From NCBI GenBank assembly GCA_032433765.1, contig JAVIAB010000073.1, positions 65,528,205 through 65,592,204 on the forward strand: a stretch of 64,000 bases of DNA, in the 5' to 3' direction. The position numbers and the translations under genes were made by a program. The stretch comes from Megaustenia siamemsis. Its lineage: Eukaryota > Mollusca > Gastropoda > Stylommatophora > Ariophantidae. The notes under the pieces are model-generated. The model did no database searches. It was given only the letters and a program-made list of their open reading frames with translations, and was not told where the DNA came from. Position 1 is the first letter of the stretch. The number at the start of each line of letters is the position of its first letter. This document shows positions 47,901 through 53,857 of this stretch, in pieces.

Positions 47901-49269
47901 AAGGCAGGGACGATCACCTTTAAAAATCATTGTGCCATCATAATTGGCCAACTCAATTTTCCAGGCATGGACAACTATCCAAACGGGCCCAATGATATTT
48001 TACTGTGTTCCTCTTCAATCAATTTTAGACAAAATTCATTTTAAAATTAATAACTTTTTTATCTAATTGTCGTACAACCATAATTAAGGTATCGTTTAGC
48101 TTTCAACTTTCATTCTTTGTCTGTCTTGTGTTGCCATTGTTGGATTTGAGCCCTTTGTCGAAATTTTAAAATAAATATTGTATGATGTCTGCTGTTATTA
48201 TATCTTATATATATAATTTACTTGCAAATGCTACAAAATGTGGTTTGTGTAATAGATTGTTGCAGTAATAATAATAATCGGTAATTTTAGTACCATATAA
48301 TTTAATTTTTTTAATTACCGGAGGAGTTTGCCGGTCCACGTGGTCCAAGGTTTGTAGAAATTAATTAACAAATAAATTGAATAAATTTATAATTATTTTG
48401 ACATTAAACAAATTTATATTTATTATTATTACCGGACAGGTTCTTTTTCTGGAATCCTCAAGGAGGAGGTCAAAGTCAATGGGGAAAATCCCAAATATAC
48501 GACATGGAAGCCGAGATTAAGTTGTGGAAAGTAAAGACATGGAAAGATCTTAAAAGAATGGCAAGATACAGAACGGTTTGGAAAGTGTTGAAGAACAACT
48601 CTCCAAAAGGAGTTTCGAGTTGAAAGTATTCCAACTTTATCAATAACTTTAACTGAATAACTTTAACTATCCTCTTCAAGTCTTCATCATTCATTCATCA
48701 TATGATTACAAGAATATCAAATATTTTTAATTAATTAATTTAAACTAATTAAATTTTATGTATATTTATATATATATATATATTGAAGTATGCACTAATT
48801 GTGTAACTAAACTAACACAAAGATTTGGCATCCTTTGCTGTTAATGTGGCGTTTTCCCTTGGACCACGTGGACCGGCAAACTCCTCCAGTAATTAAAAAA
48901 ATTAAATTATATGGTACTAAAATTACTGATTATTATTATTACTGCAACAATCTATTACACAAACCACATTTTGTAGCATTTGCAAGTAAATTATATATAT
49001 AAGATATAATAACAGCAGACGTCATTCAATATTTATTTTAAAATTTCGACAAAGGGCTCAAATCCAACAATGGCAACACAAGACAGACAAAGGCTGTAAA
49101 AAAAAAAATATTATATGGATGCCTCCCCTCCGAATCTGATGCAAACTACAAACTTATCTTTTTGTATCATAATATATCAGGCTGTTATAAAATAAATATT
49201 ACTCACTTTAAACACAATTCTACCCGCTGGAGCATCGCCAATACTTATATCAAAAAACACATTAGACAT
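30638..49269 (-). CDS. Cyclophilin A-type peptidyl-prolyl cis-trans isomerase, five exons
   Basis: The protein (162 residues from MSNVFF, against 165 for human PPIA) catalyses cis-trans isomerisation of Xaa-Pro bonds and would bind cyclosporin. Coding exons: 49269-49207, 44599-44569 (31 nt), 38313-38129, 31756-31681 and 30770-30638. Active-site residues are in place: the Arg in [15 protein letters not shown] with its Phe, Met and Gln, SQFFI (Gln and Phe), the Trp before LDGKH, and its His. The 31-nt microexon has the same length as human PPIA exon 2. All introns are GT/AG. The oddity is that exon 3 (…HTNP, phase 0) and exon 4 (…GLLSMANAG, needs phase 1) do not join in frame. One G is missing at the CCG|GTAAG donor, so either the copy is damaged, the sequence has an indel, or an unusual splice is used. 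An in-frame ATG 32 codons upstream (49365) could give a mitochondrial-type presequence. The introns are full of mobile elements. Confidence 0.85.
30963..31400 (-). mobile_element. LINE-A 3' fragment in cyclophilin intron 4
   Basis: On the minus strand it encodes [20 protein letters not shown], a stop-containing [17 protein letters not shown], and later the C-terminal segment ending in RDMITYAS- with a TGATGATGTTGA tail near 30965. It lies in the same orientation as the gene. Confidence 0.85.
31681..31756 (-). CDS. Cyclophilin exon 4
   Basis: The exon is 76 nt between TTTTTTCAG and GTAGGT and encodes (G)[19 protein letters not shown] and LAATN plus two bases of Trp. MANAGPN and NGSQFF are the most conserved cyclophilin signatures and include the active-site Gln and Phe. 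Its entry phase requires one leading base from exon 3, which the exon 3 donor does not supply. Confidence 0.93.
32098..33276 (+). mobile_element. LINE-J 5' half: endonuclease end and RT
   Basis: It starts with [15 protein letters not shown] (end of an APE endonuclease, S-D-H motif). Decayed linker and RT entry follow. Then come [33 protein letters not shown] (motif A), [20 protein letters not shown] (motif B) and [15 protein letters not shown], where the catalytic Y-A-D-D has become Y-A-G-D. It stops at a LINE-B insertion and resumes at 34866. Many stops are present. It lies antisense inside cyclophilin intron 3. Confidence 0.85.
33277..34865 (+). mobile_element. LINE-B, near-complete RT region, 12-bp target-site duplication
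   Basis: TAGCTCCAGAAT flanks the insert (33265-33276 and 34866-34877), which splits LINE-J. The insert encodes [18 protein letters not shown], then after one frameshift an open frame of 329 codons. That frame contains [60 protein letters not shown] (motif A), [19 protein letters not shown] (motif B) and [13 protein letters not shown] (catalytic F-A-D-D intact). After another frameshift near 34310 come [28 protein letters not shown] and [16 protein letters not shown]. The 3' untranslated end has CTACGCCCTATGGGCCGG and a GATA tail. It is 5' truncated. With only two frameshifts it is a young copy. Confidence 0.93.
34866..35540 (+). mobile_element. LINE-J 3' half after the LINE-B insertion
   Basis: The frame resumes with [20 protein letters not shown], then [20 protein letters not shown] and [19 protein letters not shown], the thumb region after the catalytic box. 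Decayed connection sequence follows ([12 protein letters not shown]). It is 3' truncated with no RNase H or tail visible. Confidence 0.8.
35541..36602. other. No gene seen; cyclophilin intron 3 spacer
   Basis: Non-coding sequence. No splice-compatible exon or family match is found, and short ORFs here have no supporting motifs. Confidence 0.45.
36603..36955 (+). mobile_element. CysRep copy 5, 3' part only
   Basis: From TTGCAGTTTCCTCATATTCC through CACACCGTGAGCTGTGTGTC and CACGGGCGGTTGAGCAATTA to the end AGGCCTTCCATAACCAATAA, it closely matches copies at 9929, 10945 and 21805. The tail is two ATAACC-type hexamers. It is truncated about 75 bp further in than copy 1 and has no coding part. Confidence 0.8.
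36985..37260 (+). mobile_element. SINE-3 copy, diverged but nearly full length
   Basis: The head ACGCTAGGATCAGTGAACCA, then GGTGCCTCCAGAAACTGAC and TAACCTGTCTAATCTG, is followed by a body with GGTTGAAAGGCACATATCAC, CTCAACGTCC and GTAGTCATCAGGTGAG. It corresponds to 56560-56800 and, in its second half, to 50012-50279. It lies right after CysRep copy 5. Confidence 0.7.
37261..38128. other. Intronic; 3' end of a LINE-A at 37728-37822, otherwise nothing
   Basis: 37728-37822 on the minus strand carries the terminal 90 bp of LINE-A (CGAGATCGAAAGTTGTGGAG, ATGATCACCTACGCCAGCAG, with a TGATGATGA tail). The rest is AT-rich. Confidence 0.7.
38129..38313 (-). CDS. Cyclophilin exon 3
   Basis: The exon is 185 nt and encodes (A)[49 protein letters not shown] and [12 protein letters not shown]. 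It contains the catalytic Arg and the FMCQGGDF segment. The acceptor is TTTACCATAG, and the donor CCG|GTAAGC is strong but leaves phase 0. A LINE-B fragment ends its neighbourhood only about 45 nt upstream of the acceptor. Confidence 0.93.
38358..38970 (+). mobile_element. LINE-B 3' fragment ending in a TA microsatellite
   Basis: It matches 34315-34865: CACAAAACTTAGGCTATTCA, a frameshifted [29 protein letters not shown] region, [17 protein letters not shown] followed by a stop, and RWRDLIKYL. The 3' end GCCCTATGGGTCAGTTACGG is followed by about 37 TA units instead of GATA. It starts 45 nt from cyclophilin exon 3, in antisense. Confidence 0.88.
38897..38970. repeat. TA dinucleotide microsatellite
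   Basis: About 37 uninterrupted TA units form the tail of the LINE-B fragment. They are probably derived by slippage from a GATA tail. Confidence 0.95.
38975..39505 (-). mobile_element. LINE-G 3' fragment, minus strand
   Basis: The minus strand gives the LINE-G C-terminus: a decayed MVAKPLLQ end, a basic segment, a [15 protein letters not shown] region and a thumb with frameshifts up to about 39,500. It opposes the plus-strand LINE-G starting at 39515. Confidence 0.7.
39515..40312 (+). mobile_element. LINE-G palm to 3' end, plus strand
   Basis: It begins in the RT palm (LKRGVR followed by a stop, [12 protein letters not shown] in a shifted frame), with [20 protein letters not shown] (A-G-D for A-D-D), and a shortened thumb. 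The C-terminal frame 40092-40298 carries [35 protein letters not shown] and [12 protein letters not shown], with an ATGATGAAT tail. It has deletions and frameshifts. Confidence 0.82.
40313..40676 (-). mobile_element. LINE-G RT fragment, minus strand
   Basis: The minus strand encodes [20 protein letters not shown] (RT motif 1-2), then [20 protein letters not shown] (motif A), [20 protein letters not shown], and a degraded motif B. The mariner element sits immediately at its upstream side (40677). Confidence 0.78.
40677..41742 (+). mobile_element. Mariner DNA transposon, complete ends, damaged transposase
   Basis: Terminal inverted repeats of 42 and 43 bp (CGAGGGAGGTCAAAAAGTAA at the left, mirrored at 41700-41742, one-base indel) are flanked by TA on both sides (40675-40676 and 41743-41744). 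The 1066-bp length is short for mariner. Frame one (40774-41221) holds the N-terminal helix-turn-helix region ([34 protein letters not shown]). After a stop and frameshift, frame two (41264-) has [16 protein letters not shown] (first Asp) and [13 protein letters not shown] (second Asp). The sequence then jumps from HPPYS straight into the right inverted repeat, so the third catalytic Asp (…PDLAPSD…) is missing. It is a non-autonomous relic. Confidence 0.95.
41743..42681 (-). other. Cyclophilin intron 2 stretch with two weak exon candidates
   Basis: On the minus strand 42433-42332 is open for 34 codons ([34 protein letters not shown]) between an AG and a GTAAAC donor. 42111-41975 is open from an AG to a stop ([39 protein letters not shown]). 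Taken as consecutive exons they miss being in phase by one base. The C-E-W-x5-C segment vaguely recalls DEG/ENaC channels, but this is weak. They may be exons of a nested gene, relics, or chance. Confidence 0.25.
42694..42948 (+). mobile_element. SINE-2, plus strand, 12-bp target-site duplication
   Basis: The head AATAGCTCAGTGGTTAGTGA (A box) and GTAGGATTTGATCCC (B box region) lead into the family body GTACCGGTTTTTTTTCTGG and the end TTGGCGTGACGGGGGTACTT, then a T run. TTACTGAGCCTA is at 42682-42693 and 42949-42960. Confidence 0.93.
42961..44568. other. Cyclophilin intron 2; possible tRNA-like SINE and an old repeat
   Basis: On the minus strand 43875-43740 begins GAGCTGTAGCTTGGAGGTTA and contains TTATTTCGAATCACAC, which resembles A and B boxes of a tRNA-derived SINE head (weak). 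44045-44170 is a diverged copy of the repeat at 26590-26720. No exon is evident. Confidence 0.4.
44569..44599 (-). CDS. Cyclophilin exon 2, 31-nt microexon
   Basis: Between ATTTTCAG and GTAAGT lie 31 nt encoding [10 protein letters not shown] plus one base of the next codon. This fills exactly the gap between exon 1 (…GRIVFK) and exon 3 (NFRALCT), where cyclophilins have L-x-x-D-x-V-P-K-T-A-E. The usual Lys is Leu and the usual Glu becomes Ala. Both phases fit. Confidence 0.9.
44660..44730 (-). mobile_element. LINE-A terminal 3' fragment
   Basis: The minus strand has AATTGTGGAAGGACATGATT, GCCTACGCCAACC and a TGATGATCATG tail, the end of LINE-A. It lies 60 bp upstream (transcript sense) of the 31-nt cyclophilin exon. 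Confidence 0.7.
44938..45710 (-). mobile_element. LINE-G 3' part, minus strand, split by a ~250-bp insert
   Basis: Minus-strand LINE-G C-terminus ([40 protein letters not shown] at the 44,940-45,120 end; thumb at 45515-45710). Between CATTTCAAAGG (45250) and TTTCAATTTTCTG (45500) lies an unrelated segment ending in GTGTGTGTGTGCGTGCACGC. It contains TGTTTGTTCCTGTTGAAGCC, which recurs inverted at about 46690-46740. So another repeat has inserted here. Confidence 0.75.
45711..48114. other. Cyclophilin intron 1, AT-rich, with diverged repeats
   Basis: A phrase of the type CATAAGTATGCAAAATTTGA then AAGTGATCTG recurs near 46000, 47640 and 47840. TGGCCAACTCC…AACTATCCAAA recurs near 45740 and 47950, pointing to several decayed copies of one repeat. 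46640-46750 carries the inverted partner of the 45340-45440 repeat (GTCTTCAACGGGAACAAACA). Two adjacent hairpins (GACCACTT…AAGTGGTC and TGGTGTTGT…ACAACACCA) lie at 46200-46300. No coding exon is seen. Confidence 0.55.
48115..49092. repeat. 236-bp inverted repeat around a LINE-C-like fragment
   Basis: Arms at 48115-48350 and 48857-49092 are reverse complements with only about five differences (outer ends CTTTGTCTGTCTTGTGTTGC, inner ends GGTCCACGTGGTCCAAGG). The 506-bp centre contains a plus-strand LINE-C C-terminal relic (about 48440-48620: [15 protein letters not shown] and [18 protein letters not shown]). It may be a foldback or MITE-like DNA element. The structure lies in cyclophilin intron 1, 115 bp from the exon 1 donor, and would form a long RNA stem in the pre-mRNA. 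Confidence 0.93.
49207..49269 (-). CDS. Cyclophilin exon 1, start codon
   Basis: The 21 codons [21 protein letters not shown] precede a GTGAGT donor, phase 0. VFFDI and GRI are the first strands of the cyclophilin barrel. The frame stays open upstream to ATG at 49365 (MFSSRVNDILLRRTLPAYTF…), an Arg-rich segment that could act as a mitochondrial presequence if transcription starts early enough. I chose the MSN start because it fits cytosolic cyclophilin length. Confidence 0.9.
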
Positions 49270-49764
49270 TTTGATCGGTTTGTCTGAAGCACAACGAACA
49301 AATGCGAAGGTGTACGCGGGTAAGGTGCGCCGCAACAAAATGTCGTTGACTCTTGAAGAGAACATCACTTTAAACTCTCCAAACCTTCCGGTTGAAATAT
49401 GCCAGGATGTATTTCCGTTGTAATCCAAAATGTTGGTATTCGCTTGTATAACACAACATACAAACATTCTTCTAATATTTCATGAAAATGTATGCATTTT
49501 ATTATTATTCATTACATATTCATTTGGGTCGTTTAGATAATCTTAATTAGTCTGTATGATCTAAACATTTCTTAGCAAGAATACTTATGCATTGATAACC
49601 AACTCGGCAACTAACTGGTATCATGAAACTATAATAGGATAAACCGTATTTTCGTTTAGACGATTACTCATAGAAATAGCCTCTACTCCAAAGGTTTTTA
49701 ATTTTTTTGTTTCTCTTTTCCACTGGCCTCATTTTAATATCTTTTGTATCCACGAACCCCCCAC
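49270..49764. promoter_or_regulatory. Region upstream of cyclophilin exon 1
   Basis: This should hold the 5' UTR and promoter of the minus-strand gene. The stretch next to the start codon (49270-49400) is relatively GC-rich with CpGs (GCGGCGCACCTTACCCGCGT on the minus strand). I cannot identify a TATA box or initiator with confidence. Confidence 0.4.
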
Positions 49765-49819
49765 ATAGGTTTGCCAAATGTCCCGTTTTTAATTAAATAT
49801 TTCACTATCCCGGGCACAT
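49765..49819 (-). mobile_element. Possible 3' terminal part of the hAT element
   Basis: AGGTTTGCCAAATGTCCCGT followed by a CTATCCCGGGCAC motif mirrors, on the other strand, the TAGGGTTGCCAT…GGGGACA end at 56100-56150. The GTCCCGG motif is repeated at 55640-55680 and 56065. This suggests the two ends of one transposon, though the inverted repeats are imperfect and I could not settle a target-site duplication. Confidence 0.4.
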
Positions 49820-50657
49820 AATAACATCAGAGGGAAGATGCACCACAGAAATAAAAAGCAGCATAGCTCAGGCCAAAATAGCATTTCAGAAAATGAAAAA
49901 TATCTTATGCAACAAATCTGTATCAAAATAAGTGAGAAAGAGAGTTCATCAGTGCTATATAGAACCAATTCTGACCTATGGAAGCGAATCATGGACAGTA
50001 GACATACAAATACTTGCTTGCTTGTGTTCGCCCGATGACTAAAGTATTCTAGAGTATTCTGGTACACTAGAATAATCCTCTTCATCATCGGCCCGTAAAA
50101 GGACGTTAAGTGGGTGTGTTTGCGTTGTGTTGTGGTTTGCAGTATAACTGTGATATTTGCGCCTTTCGGCCCAACACATCCGACTTCAGCACGACATTTT
50201 TGAGTACCGTGTTGTCTTCTCTCTTCGATCCCTGCTCGCTTGGCCAGACTAGACAGGTTAGTCTGTTACTAGAGGCACCACATACAAATGAAAACACGAT
50301 TAGAGGCCACAGAGATGGGATTTCTCAGAAGAATGTTGAAAGTTCCCTGGACAGCTAAAAAGACCAATGAGGAAATTCTCAAAGAGGCCGACACAAATAG
50401 GGAGCTCCTAAGAAAGAAACAATCAACATTTTTTGGGCACATCATGAGAAGAGGAAAGTAGGAATACTTGGTTACAACTGGCAAAATAAAAGGAAGAGAG
50501 ATCGCGGACGACAAAGAGAGAAAATACTGGATAGCATGGTGTCATGGCATGGAAAACAGTCAACAACAGAACTGATACGATGCACTGTAGATAGAAGATT
50601 GTGGAAGGACATGATCGCCTGCGCCTACCGGTATGGCATATGATGATGATGATGATC
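49820..50657 (+). mobile_element. LINE-A-like 3' fragment split by SINE-3
   Basis: Thumb coding sequence (ACCACAGAAATAAAAAGCAG, then ATGGAAGCGAATCATGGACA) is interrupted at 50012 and resumes at 50290 with GAAAACACGATTAGAGGCCA. It then reads LRRMLKVPWTAKKTNEEILK-like sequence, a stop-ridden C-terminus and a TGATGATGATGATGAT tail at 50640-50656. Confidence 0.82.
50012..50279 (-). mobile_element. SINE-3 reference copy, 268 bp, 10-bp target-site duplication
   Basis: ACATACAAAT lies at 50002-50011 and at 50280-50289, and the related LINE at 27841-27860 shows the unoccupied site. On the minus strand it starts GGTGCCTCTAGTAACAGACT, then AGCAGGGATCGAAGAGAGAA, GTGCTGAAGTCGGATGTGTT, GGGCCGAAAGGCGCAAATAT, ACCCACTTAACGTCCTTTTA and AATACTTTAGTCATCGGGCG, ending AACACAAGCAAGCAAGT (a CAAG repeat tail). 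A clear tRNA A box is not visible, so the promoter type is uncertain. Confidence 0.92.
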
Positions 50658-50990
50658 CCAAAAAATTACTTCCAGACATCCATTTGTCTCGGTTTTACAC
50701 CTGCAAAACATCTCGTCTGAATCATGCTCATTTTGAAAATATGAGGCGAGAAATTGTTAGCTTATGACACTGTATTTGTGTCTATTTATGCTCTACTCTA
50801 CGATAGCAGTAAATTAAAATAAAATAAAAACAGAATAAAACCAAAAATACATATATTTTAATACGAATTAAAACACCTAATAATATAAGCTTACAAAACG
50901 TTATCAGGTGATAAAAAAAATAACAAACATTAGTGATACACACAAAATTCAACACATGTTTGCTCATTGTTCACTTTGGTAATCAACATG
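50658..50990. other. No gene seen
   Basis: AT-rich spacer between the LINE-A tail and the hAT transposase end, probably within the hAT element. Confidence 0.4.
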
Positions 50991-52760
50991 ACCTTTAAAG
51001 TGTCCACACTTAAGATATGTTTCATCATTTGTCTACAAGCTGTTCATCAGTGAAAACAATCTTTCCGTTGCAGCATTTGTTCCCAGTAGACACAAAAAGA
51101 ACTCTACCAGCTTCAGAATATTTGAAATTGGCACATGCCTGTTTTTGAAGTGAGAAGCTATTTCGATCCAACGCTGCCCTGGTAACATTTTATTAATACT
51201 CCACTCATTAATTTTCTGAGAAGTAACAAACCTCTTCATGTAAACATATTCGTCATGCATTTCATTTTTCTGGAAAGTCAACTGAAGGTGCTTTTTGACT
51301 CACTAATGATGAAGATGTCTGAATATCTTGCCAGGTTGGTGTTCTGTTCAACATTACCCAGATGTAGACCTCAAGGTTTTGAAAATTGTTTGCAGCCCAT
51401 TTCTTCAAATAACTGAAATCTGTTTCATAGAATGAACAAACACTGGCTTTAAACTTGTTCACATCATCCTGTGGAATTCCTTCCATTTCCAGCTTGTCAA
51501 GAATTAGCTTAACTCTTGATGGCAAGAAACCATCTTTCAGTTTGAACTCCAAGATAGTTCTCAATCCATTGATGCTGTCAATTACTTCAAAAACAGTGAC
51601 CACCTGTCCTCTACTTTCTGCACTGTTTCGTGAAAGAGGATGCCTGACTGTGAACAAAAATAAGCCATGCTTCAGACAAGGGTTTCAAAGAATTTCTGTA
51701 TAAAGGCTGAACATCTGTCTTGGGACTGACAATTGGATTTTAAAGTCAAGAACCTGTGAAGAACCCTTTCAACAGCAGGCAGCAATGAAAGCCACCTTGT
51801 CTGTGCATAACCTAAAATAATATGGAAGTCTGTGTCCACAAACTGACAAAACTCCTTGAGACTTTCAACTCTAACTGTGTATGATTTGAAGTGCAGATAA
51901 ATTTTAGCAATAATCATCTCAACATCAATAGGTAATACATCTGCAGCTGCTCGAACAGAGTTGTGGAAAATATGGCATGCACAATCAACACCTAGCAAAC
52001 CATGTCCAAGGTTTTTTTTTTCGGCGTTATAAAAACATTGTTCTTTTCCTTTTCTTTTAGCGCCCCCAAAATTAGAATATGTGTTGTCTGCACATAATGC
52101 AACTATTTTCCTTTCTAAACCTTTTTTCTGTTGGAAAGGCATTAATAAAACTACTAACAATATCAGATGTATCTCCAGGCAAAGACCTAAATTCTAATAT
52201 TTTAACTTTCAGCCCCTTATTGTGATCAAAGTATCTGTAAAGGAAAAATTTTGATTTCCTTGTGGCTGGAGGCATCTGTCAGTATGAAAATAAATGTTGA
52301 GTTTTCTAGGTCACATCTCAACTCGATTTGAACATGAGGTATGAACACATTTCGAACAATGGCTTCTGCTTTCATACGTGCAAATTTTGGTTCTAAAGTA
52401 ACCTGAAGTAATTTTTATGTGCAGTCCATAGATCTAAATGTATGATTGTATATCACTGTATGATAAGCAAATGTACCTTCTGTAGCAGCTAATTGTTCTT
52501 CTTTATTACTAATTTGTTCAGCTCGAAAAAAAATGTTAACGACGAGCTTGATGCAGCTGTAGCGACGGCTCTCTTATGTTTCGTACTATTTATGTGACTC
52601 TTAATATCACCTCTTTCACGATGGTTAATCAAAACCCACAGGCACATATACTGCATCGGACAATGAAGTATGATGTAGACTATTTTTAGAAAGGGGTTTT
52701 CCTTTTGTAAATCTTGATTGAAACTGCATTTACGTTTTGTTGCCAATATGTTGCAACAGT
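50991..52760 (-). pseudogene. hAT-family transposase, broken by frameshifts
   Basis: Pieces in order on the minus strand: N-terminus (52746-52489) with a BED-finger-like SHINSTKHKRAVATAASSSS, whose Cys pair is damaged. Next is IFILTDASSHKEIKIFPLQI (52300) and HNKGLKVKILEFRSLPGDTS. Then IVALCADNTYSNFGGAKRKG (52110, the catalytic Asp segment), GVDCACHIFHNSVRAAADVL, DTDFHIILGYAQTRWLSLLP, RGQVVTVFEVIDSINGLRTI and NLEVYIWVMLNRTPTWQDIQ. Last is the C-terminal dimerisation motif LVEFFLCLLGTNAATERLFS (about 51090, with the conserved Glu). Frame changes occur near 52270, 52150, 51665 and 51270. It is not functional as read. Confidence 0.88.
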
Positions 52761-52819
52761 TACAAACTAACTATAGTTTAAATAATAATTTTCTATGACT
52801 ATACCAAATGCACTCCATG

Positions 52820-52918
52820 CAGGAGCGCACAAATTATAGGGGAATTATGCTACTATCTGCCTAATATTTTTCCTGGCACTGATAGTAGCATAATTCCCCT
52901 ATAATTTGTACACTCCTG
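52820..52918. repeat. 38-bp inverted repeat created by the nested LINE-C
   Basis: 52820-52857 and 52881-52918 are reverse complements with two mismatches and a 23-nt loop. The left arm is the sense target (outer LINE-C) and the right arm is the inverted piece of the inserted LINE-C. The hairpin is therefore a by-product of a 5' inversion inside its own family. Confidence 0.93.
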
Positions 52919-53857
52919 TAAACTTCAGAAATAAGAACAGGAGTAGGGCAAGGATGCCTCCTGTCTCCATTTCTCTTTCTACTGGCCATAGATTGGATTA
53001 TGAAAATAACTCAAAACAACAGAAATGGGATCCAGTGGTCACTGACCAAACAACTTGATGATTTAGACTTTGCTGATGACATAGCTCTCCTATCACACAG
53101 CCATCAACAGATGCAGGATAAAATGAGTATATTAGATGAGAGATCACAACAGCTAGGACTAAAGATTAATAGAGATAAGACCAATATTATGAGAATTAAT
53201 GCAGTTGGCAATAACCATATAAAACTAGGAGAAATACCTCTACTAGACGTACAATCTTATATATATCTGGGCAGTAATATAGATAAAGAGGGAGGAACAG
53301 AAAATGATACCAAAATAAGGATATCAAAAGCAAGAGGAGCTTTCATTGCACTGGGAAACATATGAAAATCCAAAGAAATTAGGCTAAATACAAAAATAAA
53401 AATTTTCAACTCAAATGTTAAGTCGGTCCTATTATATGGCTGTGAAACATGGAGAATGACAAAATTGACAATCACGAAAGTACAGACTTTCATTAATGGA
53501 TGCTTGCGCAGAATAAAGGGATGGAAATGGCAGGACAAAGTCACTAACGTGGAATTATGGAAATGTACCGGTCAAATACCAGTGGATAAAGAGATACAGC
53601 GAAGACGATGGCGATGGATAGGACACACACTACGGAAGCCAACTGAGAGTATTACACAACAGGCCCTTTTTTGGAATCCCCAGGGGAAAAGACAAAGAGG
53701 AAGACCAAGGAATTCTTGGAGAAGACAGATAGAAGCAGAGATGAAGATGATGGGGAAGACATGGAATGATCTTAAAAGAATGGCAAAAACAGAACGACTT
53801 GGAAAGTGTTTGTTGAAGACCTATGCTCCACCAGGAGCTAAAAGGTAAAAGAAGAAG
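52858..53857 (+). mobile_element. Nested LINE-C with 5' inversion, 11-bp target-site duplication
   Basis: ATGCTACTATC is at 52847-52857 and again at 53858-53868, so this 1000-bp unit inserted into the outer LINE-C. Its first about 60 bp (52858-52918) are inverted: the minus strand reads LQECTNYRGIMLLSVPGKIL G. From 52919 the copy is in plus orientation from motif B (NKNRSRARMPPVS in a shifted frame). An open frame 53000-53365 contains DFADDIALLSHSHQQMQDKM and LGSNIDKEGGTENDTKIRIS. A TGA replaces Trp at 53365, and the frame continues to GKRQRGRPRNSWRRQIEAEM and CLLKTYAPPGAKR with a GAAGAAG tail. The inversion plus short duplication is the signature of twin priming. Confidence 0.92.

Noticed and set aside
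49681..49692. TACTCCAAA at 49683 and 56147 as the hAT target-site duplication
   Set aside because: The sequence next to the left copy does not match the terminal repeat, and nine bases could match by chance over this distance.
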